Source of the DNA: Acholoe squamosa
Taxonomy: Eukaryota > Annelida > Polychaeta > Phyllodocida > Polynoidae
Length of the DNA: 64,000 nt
Assembly: GCA_949317995.1 (NCBI GenBank)
Contig: OX439046.1
Coordinates: 36,182,002 to 36,246,001 of the forward strand
Direction of reading: 5' to 3'
Numbering within the stretch: position 1 is the first letter of the stretch; each line of letters opens with the position of its first letter. Position numbers and translations under genes: made by a program. This document shows, piece after piece, positions 55,855 through 64,000 of this stretch. The notes under the pieces are model-generated. The model did not search any database and was not told the DNA's origin. It saw nothing but the letters and a program-made list of their open reading frames with translations.

Positions 55855-56345
55855 CTCCCATGACTAGGCCTAAAGACGGAGATGCACCCCATGATTAGGC
55901 TGATATATACATAGATGCACCCCATTATTAGGCCTATAGACGAAGATGTACCCAATGATTAGGCTTATATACAGAGATGCACCCCATGATTAGGCCTATA
56001 GATGAAGATGCACCCCATGATTAGCCCCATAGATGGAGATGCACCCCATAATTAGGCTTTATATATACAGAGATGCACTCGATGATTATGCCTAAAGACA
56101 GAGATGTACCCCATAATTAGGCCTACACACGGAGATGTATCCCATAATTAGGCTTTATATATGGAGATACAACACATGATTAGGCCTATAGACGGAGATG
56201 TACCCCATAATTAGGCTTTATATATGCAGATACAACACATGGTTAGGCCTATAGACGGAGATGCACCCCATAATTAGGCCAATATACAAAGATGCACCAC
56301 ATGATAGACAAAGATGCACCCCATGATTAGGCTTATAAACAGAGA
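55855..56345 (+). repeat. ~31-40-bp tandem array, about 13 units
   Basis: The unit is ATGATTAGGCCTATAGACGG, then AGATGCACCCC. Variants alternate between AGGCCTATAGACGGAGATG and AGGCTTTATATATGGAGAT, suggesting two sub-types interleaved. The array is broken by a short deletion near 56300. No long frame. Confidence 0.85.
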
Positions 56346-57554
56346 ATCATTATTGTTATCCTGTATAATAACAAACAAAGTCCTAACTTCAAGTCTCTTT
56401 ACCACTGCAAATATGGGTAAATCATCATTTTTATAAAGAGAAGGTGATCAAATCTATATCAGATTATATTTTACTTTGGGGATAGCTGCAACAACGCTTT
56501 TCTTGTTAATAATATGTTAATAAACTCTGAATATCCCCAGGAACTTTATTCATCAGTTTTATGTTACAATCTGCTGATGCGTCAGTGGTGTCCATTTTAC
56601 CTTTATACTATATGACCCGCCAGTTAATTTGTCTAAAATTGCCTACATAGGGAGCTCATATAGATAATTGCATTTTGATATCAAATGATTATGTCTGCTG
56701 CTTTCTAACAAAAATACTGATAACAAATCAGCACTTTTTTACTGAGTGGGATGTATGAATAGCATTGATAGTGCTAAACTTTTTTTTGTTATACGACAGA
56801 GAGCAGATCTGATCTGTCTCTCTCTGCTAATTTGATATGTGTGTAGTAAATATAAATCAATGGATAGTAGGACCGGGTAATTGTCTGGTTTGTACAAAAT
56901 GGTTAGGATGCTTTCCATCCAAACTATGCTTCTACTTTACCGCTTAAAGTTAATGAATATAAGGTATTTATGCTGGATTAGTGTTATGGGGCTTACATAT
57001 GAATTGCTGCCCAGAACGACTGTAGTTGCTATTTCTATTAATAAGGCCATCACTAGGCCTACAGTTTGGATACTAAATTGTTGAACAGCATCACTTTGTG
57101 CTGCTAGATTGGCGGCAGTCCCCTACTCACCCACCCTACCGATTATGAGGCTAATTCCTAAAGCGATGTATTGAATATGATGATTATAATTAATTAAGGT
57201 TATGTGTAAGTGTCTCATGCTCCATCTCTATTCTGGCACACAAGGTGGGTCCTGTGGTCCCCTGTTCACCTGGCACCAGTGGGCCTTTGTTTCCTTGTTG
57301 GATATTTCCTTAAATCTCAGATGGCGGCTATTCATAATGTTACATTATATCAAAAACCAGAAATAAAGGTATGAGGTACAATAAATAGGTGTAACATAAA
57401 TTAAATCAATTTCGATAACAATTGACTAACATGAAGTCTGTCTTTTAGAATGATATAACAGAGTTATATGGCTGAGTTCAGGTGGGAGTTATTTTGAAAT
57501 GTGAGTGTAAAAATAGTGTACATTATATGTCTGTGAAACATCAAATAACACTTA
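56346..57554. other. No gene seen
   Basis: Chance frames of 67 codons only (56881-57084 and 57482-57685, the latter overlapping the end of the LINE on the other strand). Confidence 0.4.
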
Positions 57555-58052
57555 CTAGTTATATTTCAGCCTCTTGTTGGAGAGCACTTCTTTCTGGACT
57601 TTACAAAACGTGTCATAATCTTCCAGCAACCTTTTGGTTGCTAGTAAACTGTTCCAGATATACTCTGCCTTATATGCAACACTAAGTCTTGTAATCTGCT
57701 TTTTAGCAGTAACATACTTAAGCAAAGGTCCAGCATTTGCACGTGTGGCTCTTGCTGGAGCAATTCTATTCTCTGGCATCTCACACTTTTTATAGGCAAA
57801 CCTAAGTATGTGTGAGGATCGCCTTACGTGGAGGTAATCAATGTGTACTGTTGCAGTTGAAGTATGCAGGGGCAACTTCATGCAAATCTTCAGAGCCCTA
57901 TTCTGGAGTCTCTGTATTCTTTCCATTAGCAACACTGCAGCACCATCAGAGAGTATGTCTACATAGTTGAAAAATGGGAGAATTTTGGATTTATATATTT
58001 GCAAAGCTTGTCTCTTGGACATATATTTCCTCTCGGACATATATTTCCTCAA
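57555..58052 (-). pseudogene. LINE C-terminal part (minus strand)
   Basis: 165 codons: an 18-base duplication at the start (SERKYMSKR-like repeat), then ALQIYKSKILPFFNYVDIL (~16-34), RIQRLQNRALKICMKLPLHT (~50-69), a leucine- and arginine-rich stretch and YKAEYIWNSL. It is the usual IYKSxILP...LQNR block. The 67-codon plus frame 57482-57685 is unrelated. Confidence 0.85.
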
Positions 58053-58151
58053 AGTTTTATAATTTTGTACCCAATTTTGGTTTTCATGTCCTGAATATAT
58101 AGGTTATATTTTAATTCACCATTCAGGAGAATTCCCAGGTATTTAAAGGAC

Positions 58152-58457
58152 TCAACAATTTCTAGTGCTTTGTTTTCCATTTTCCATTTGGTTCATGCCA
58201 AAGTACATTATTTTGGCTTTCTTGATATTAATGGTGAGATGGTTTAATTTTGTCCATGTTACAAGTTTATGTAAATCTTGCTGTAGCTTGGTAGCTGCAA
58301 TGTCAGGTTGCTTATGGAATACATAGATGACTGCATCATCTTCATATAGACTAGCATTACAATCAAGAGGTTTATTTATATCGTTTATATATGCCTGAAA
58401 CAGCAGTGGACCCAAAATAGAGCCCTGTGGCACCCCGCACTTTACTTCTGCTGGCAT
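58152..58457 (-). pseudogene. LINE RT catalytic block with YEDD instead of YADD
   Basis: GVPQGSILGPLLFQAYINDI (residues 8-27), then LYEDDAVIYV (37-46). The catalytic pair DD is present, but the preceding residue is glutamate rather than the alanine almost always found. Then LVTWTKLNHLTINIKKAKIM, the block after the active site. A frame break separates it from the preceding block at 58515. Confidence 0.85.
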
Positions 58458-58514
58458 TGATGTCTGGCTGTTCGCATACGTAGTTTGGTACCTATTACCT
58501 AAGTATGAGGTTAA

Positions 58515-58880
58515 CTAGGCTATGACATTTGGATTAAGACCCATGTCTTTAAGCTTAAAAAGAAGAATATAATGATTGACAGTGTCAAATGCCTTGGTCA
58601 GATCCACAAAACCTGCTATTGTGGTCTTTCCCTTCTCTATGTCTAGAAGGATATCGTCTGTGAATTTGGCTATGGTCTGGGTTGTAGAGTGATTTTTCCT
58701 GAAACCTCCTTGGGCTTTGTTCAGAATTTCACTTTCCTCTAAATAGGCAGAAATATTTTCATGTGCCACTCTTTCTATAACCTTGCTCGGCAGTGGTAAG
58801 AGCGCAACAGGCCTATAGTTGTTTGGGTTACTCAGGTCACCTTGCTTTCTTCCACTTTTGTCGAAAAACTTTTTCTGCAA
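58515..58880 (-). pseudogene. LINE RT N-terminal blocks
   Basis: GDLSNPNNYRPVALLPLPSK (about residues 15-34), VIERVAHENISAYLEESEIL, QGGFRKNHSTTQTI (about 57-70) and AGFVDLTKAFDTVNH (about 89-103, catalytic D in block A). This is the fingers and first part of the palm of the polymerase. Confidence 0.9.
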
Positions 58881-59280
58881 AAGACAAGTATATTAGATAT
58901 GTCAATTGTAGGATGAGGGCAAAGAATGCATCTTTTAGAATTTTGGCCAGAAGGTTTGGTACTGAGGATGCTTTGTTTATATTTATCTTCTTACTGATTT
59001 CTAAAACTTCTTGCTCATTTATTTGGATTCCAGGCATGTTTGAGGGTGGAAGGGGATTTCTAACAAAATCTAATTCTACTGGTTGGTCAAAGTTGTCTGC
59101 TAGATTTGGGCCAATTGTTGTAAAGAAAGTATTTAAAACTTCAGCTGTTGTTCAGAGGGGACAATTTCATGGGTGTCTGGGGATATTAAATTTATTGCTT
59201 TCCTTTTTGACTTGCTGGGAAAATTATTCCATTTTCTCCCAAAATTTGTACATGTCTTCATTTTCATTTTCATGCTTTAG
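58837..59280 (-). pseudogene. LINE linker region
   Basis: Decayed but readable in pieces: FFTTIGPNLADNFDQPVELD at about 59070-59130, then MPGIQINEQEVLEISKKINI at 59037 and KASSVPNLLAKILKDAF. These match the EFFTNIGPNLA and PxxxxVxxxL...NKSSxxxNIxxxVF words of the plus-strand LINE linker. A long plus-strand frame (58793-59410) crosses this region but is only its shadow. Confidence 0.75.
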
Positions 59281-59286
59281 TATCTC

Positions 59287-60400
<1,114 letters not shown>

Positions 60401-60765
60401 CAATGCCACCGGTGAAGACTTGTAAAGAGTCAGATGTTCACGTGATTTGGAGAAATGCCACGATTCTCTGCTGTCTAGCTGCCAAGTATAGCTAACAAAC
60501 CTATGTTCAAATTACATGATTAGTGAGACTTCACAGCAATATGCATTAATGTCCCGGGGTGTTCCATTCCCTCACCGTCATTTAAGGCTTTAGGAAGACG
60601 TCACAGTGAAGTTCGGGTACTAGAAAAGAATAAAGGTATTGACGAGAAGAAGAGAAGAGGGTCAAGGTTAGACCCACCACATCTTGGTGTTCAGCCTGCC
60701 CACAAAACCCAATAGACGGGTAAATGGTGGAGATGGTGTGAGGTCGTGTCCGGACAATGTGATTT
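60401..60765. other. No gene seen
   Basis: Right flank of the minus-strand LINE. No open frame of note and no repeats recognised. Confidence 0.4.
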
Positions 60766-60864
60766 CCCAGCTAGCACAACTCATGCAATTTACGTCATTC
60801 TTACGTGAAAACTCATGTGATTTACGTAAAAAGGACATCATTTAGATGAGTAATGCTAGCAGGG
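60766..60864. mobile_element. 99-bp MITE with CCCAGCTAGCA ends
   Basis: The left end is CCCAGCTAGCACAACTCATG and the right end in reverse complement is CCCTGCTAGCATTACTCATC. The interior is made of TTTACGT/ACGTAA words. The same terminal pattern occurs in the 110-bp unit at 3941-4050. Confidence 0.65.
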
Positions 60865-63052
60865 TTGCGACTGAGACGGTGTCTACCTGCCATGGTGGTT
60901 TCAATAATTAACTGAAAGACTCAAGATGAATCAAACAAATAAAACTGAAAAACAAATAACAAATACAGCAACTTTCTGCCTTCTCATTCCATGACTTTAA
61001 TCGATAGGGCATGTGGCATTGTCCAAGTCTGTCCCTATCACAACAAACAGAACTCTTCAGTTAAGGAGGCACATTAAGGCTTACCAGGGGAGTGAGCACT
61101 CCTTCTTATCTAGCTCTAACAGGATGCTTGGATAAATCCAAGATGGCGGACAAGAACCTAATGGGCTATTACAGGCAGCGTAGCGGGGTAACTGTTTGTA
61201 TTGATATGACGAAGGGTGGTACGCTTTGTGTTAAATGACGTAGACACAGATGGTAATGGTGGAGGTATTAGTAAGGAGTTGTTCTATAAATCTCTCTAAC
61301 GATCTGACTTTCCAAATGGATGTCTGTAATGTAGAGAGACCGTAATGGTCTCTGAGTGCTTCACATGCACGTGGCAAAACTTTACTTCATGGCTAGAGTA
61401 CTTCGATTTTCTTTCTTGCACATTATCCCATTTTGGTTTAGGAGTGCATTGCAGAATGAGAGCAGGTATCATCATTCCTAAATGTCTTTTTGTAAAGGTT
61501 TCTATGAAGAGTTAAGAATAATGTGTAATATTCAGACATGGCTATAGCTTGTCTAAGTCATATCTTGACCCAGCCTTGACTTTGTTGGTGCATTTACATG
61601 GATGCACTGTTTGTGTACTTCAGAGGTATCACAGTTGGAAATGAATATTTTAAACTATATATCATTGAATTGTTTTAAAAGGAAGCCCTATCATATGTAG
61701 GACTGTTTCTGGTGTAGATTGTACAGAAAGATCATAGTCCCTCTATGGGTTGTTTTTCAACATTTGTATGTTGAAACACCATCATAGAAACAGTTAACTA
61801 GAGTGTGCATAACTTACTGACTTGAAGTACGTTATGTGTCTCATGAGATGTTTTTTTAGCTAAGCACTTTTAATGGCTTAAATGCCAATAATGTAGGTCC
61901 TAGTCTCATGGGATGTAGATGCTGTATAGGTAGGTGTTTACACTTCCCACTGGAACCAGTCCCATGGGATTACTTTGTGTACTAACACGTGAGTGGACCC
62001 ATTGTTATTTCAGGTAGCCGTGCAGCATTTGCTATGTGACTTATTATCCTTTCTTAAACATATTGAATTTGGCTATAATAGAGAGGTATAAGGCACTAGA
62101 CCATAATATGGCAGACATGTGAAAATATCAAATATAACAAAAGTTGATATAGCAACTTTGGAAACAGACTTGCCTAATATGTCTACTAATAAAGGTTTCG
62201 AAACAGGTCCCAGGTCTCGGATGAAAGCAACGTCCATACGCTTTTCCCGAGTATGCATTATAGAGGGGCAGTAAACGACACCATAACCAACAGCCAGCGT
62301 GTCATAAGTGGGCTCATCTTGTTCACAGGAGATATATTACACATCAGCAAAAATGTGCTCGATGTAATTCTCATAAAGCAAATGATTTTCTCCCATAATC
62401 CTTTAGAGAAGTGTGCCTTATGGCCACTGTACAGATAAGATCAAATTTATGACTTAAGTTCATTTAGGGGTTGCCGCGGATTTTAGGAGTATATCACAGA
62501 CCCTGCCTTTAAAACTGTATAATGGTGATGTGCATGGTAAAAGGGGTCAGAGGTAGGTATATTGTATATATGCTTTCGACATTGGCACTGAAGGGGATCT
62601 AGACTTTGAAATTTAAAAGGGTAAGGCCTAAAGTAGTTTCATTTTAGTGTTATAGGCTCAGCTTTGATGTGCAATTAGCCCCGGAAATATGAAGAAGACG
62701 TCTTGGGTACTGATGAATGTTAGGGATGGCCGAAAAGGTAGGGAAATGAAGTACAACTATCTAGCAGCCAGTTGTGACAAATTCAGGTCAAAGGATTCAT
62801 CGTCTTGATACACTTCCAGATTCCATTTCATGGGACAGGCATTCTCCCTCTTGTAATGTTACATGCTGCATTATGATACAATATTCTCATTTAGGGAGAG
62901 CATACACTTTCTCTAGAGACTTTCTCTAGGGGAGGAGGAAAATTCCTATGGACTACATGCACTTGTAGCAGCATGGACGTGTAGGCTACCTCTGCAAGGC
63001 ATTTCTTGGGTACTAGAAGCAATTACTACCAGTATAATAGACCAACAGACCA
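60865..63052. other. No gene seen in ~2.2 kb
   Basis: Short frames only (61 codons each at 62073-62258 minus and 62253-62438 plus). A small inverted repeat near 61700-61800 (GACTGTTTCTGGTG against CATAGAAACAGTTAAC) is too weak to call an element. Confidence 0.4.
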
Positions 63053-63318
63053 CTGGAGGGTCTTGCCAAAAGAAAACGAGGAAGAACCTGACTCAAAACT
63101 TTCAGAGATCACTGATCTGTGGGAGCATGGTCTAATTCGTTTGGACTGCATTGCCAAACAACCCCCAATATAACACATACATTATAGCAAACATGCACTC
63201 TTTGAGGATCAAGCATCCATGCACGTTTTCACTTTTTGATAAGACAAGAATACTTTTGGCAAGGCAAAAACGTGCACATTTTAAAAATTTATAAATTTCT
63301 TTTGGCAAGACCCCCCTG
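63053..63318. mobile_element. 266-bp MITE with GGGTCTTGCCAAAAGAAA ends
   Basis: The left end is CTGGAGGGTCTTGCCAAAAG and the right end in reverse complement is CAGGGGGGTCTTGCCAAAAG, both followed by AAA. An internal word, ACTTTTGGCAAGGCAAAAACG, repeats the TTTTGGCAAG core. The CAGG.GGGT tip recalls MITE family D and the 21154 unit. The minus-strand 70-codon frame over it (63132-63344) comes from the element. Confidence 0.75.
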
Positions 63319-64000
63319 GGCTCCTTTTGGGCGACTGTGGCCATACAATTCCTACACTAAAGTCGGTCTAATGGGCCCAGTGGACTCTCGTTCCCAGATA
63401 CCTAACTCCAACCTACTGCATATAAATCACCAGCCTTAAGCCAAGGGAAATAAATAGGGTCATCATATCCACAAAGGCACTTCCGCTCATGCGTCACAAC
63501 GCCATTATAGCTACATCTTCTGCACATAAAGGGAATCTTTTCCCCATTATGCGCTTGTGATACAGAGGACATTAAGGTTAAGGACAAAGGTTATAATCTT
63601 GCTTAGGGTCACTTGGGAATCGCCATGGTTTATGAAGGAATCCATAGGATATACAGTCATGATAGTGCATGTGCGCAGGCGATGAGTATAGTATTGGAGA
63701 AAGAGAAGAGGTCTCTTCTCATCTATATGTATTACCTATTGAACAGCATAGGGTGGCTCAATGCACATCCTTTGGAATTGGAACCATTATTACGGAATTC
63801 TATTTGGAGGTTTATACTGAAACGTGGGTACTTTTTGGGCTTATTTTGATGGCACTAATAATCTGAAAAAGGATCACTGACGATGTGGCTCTTTTACTGA
63901 AGAGGCATGTTGTTGTCAGTAAATCCTGTAGAATGGTCTCTATGTAATTATTCATATAAAATTTGGAAGAGCAGTTGTAGCCTTGTGGTTTAAAAATGTA
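63319..64000. other. No gene seen
   Basis: Overlapping frames on both strands (63402-63587 minus, 63613-63849 and 63669-63866 plus) without recognisable domains. Confidence 0.4.

Noticed and set aside
61700-61800. Inverted repeat around GTTTCTGGTG/CATAGAAAC
   Set aside because: Too short and imperfect to call a transposon or a structured RNA.

Overview
The window looks like repeat-rich, gene-poor animal DNA, most likely intergenic or intronic sequence from an invertebrate. The signs are long AT-rich non-coding stretches, many (TA)n and (TG)n microsatellites, degraded non-LTR retrotransposons (LINEs) of the endonuclease/reverse-transcriptase type, and many short DNA transposons without transposase genes. 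A degenerate CCCTAA-like tract fits an animal with TTAGGG telomeres, but the species cannot be named from sequence alone. I found no complete host gene, no rRNA, no CRISPR array and no bacterial-style operon. Apart from the LINE pieces, none of the short open frames resembles a protein I know.

Layout. 0-11 kb: a ~0.9 kb element with GGTGTTTA subterminal motifs; an 874-bp CACTG-ended element; small MITEs near 3.3 and 4.0 kb; a ~0.6 kb element packed with TTGCTGTA motifs; a coiled-coil LINE-ORF1-like fragment cut by a G-rich repeat; and a 60-bp satellite that switches orientation near 9.54 kb. 11-27 kb: three copies of a ~370-bp MITE (12.9, 14.0 and 26.5 kb), two more ~0.9 kb elements with their own subterminal motifs (TGACATG, TTAGTCA), small palindromic MITEs and two converging tRNA-like sequences near 26 kb. 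27.9-34 kb: a LINE C-terminal fragment split by a CAGGGG-ended element, then two inverted copies of another TIR element. One of those copies carries an intact CACTG element and the other preserves the matching empty site. 35-44 kb: a 6.4 kb inverted repeat with ~1.3 kb arms, whose spacer holds a pogo-like MITE with an internal minisatellite and nested GGGCCCTGTTTC-ended elements. 47.3-48.2 kb: an element flanked by TTAA. 49.5-51 kb: a degenerate satellite ending in a 64-67-bp tandem array. 51.6-55.1 kb: a plus-strand LINE. 57.5-60.4 kb: a second, minus-strand LINE invaded by microsatellites. 60.8-63.3 kb: two small MITEs.

The best-supported result is a group of about six non-autonomous elements with TACACTG-like ends. 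Each family carries its own short motif, repeated in inverted arrangement near both ends, as transposase-binding arrays do in CACTA-type elements. One filled/empty site pair inside the window fixes the ends of one of them and shows a TA duplication. I did not find a clear new biological system beyond this mobile-element landscape.
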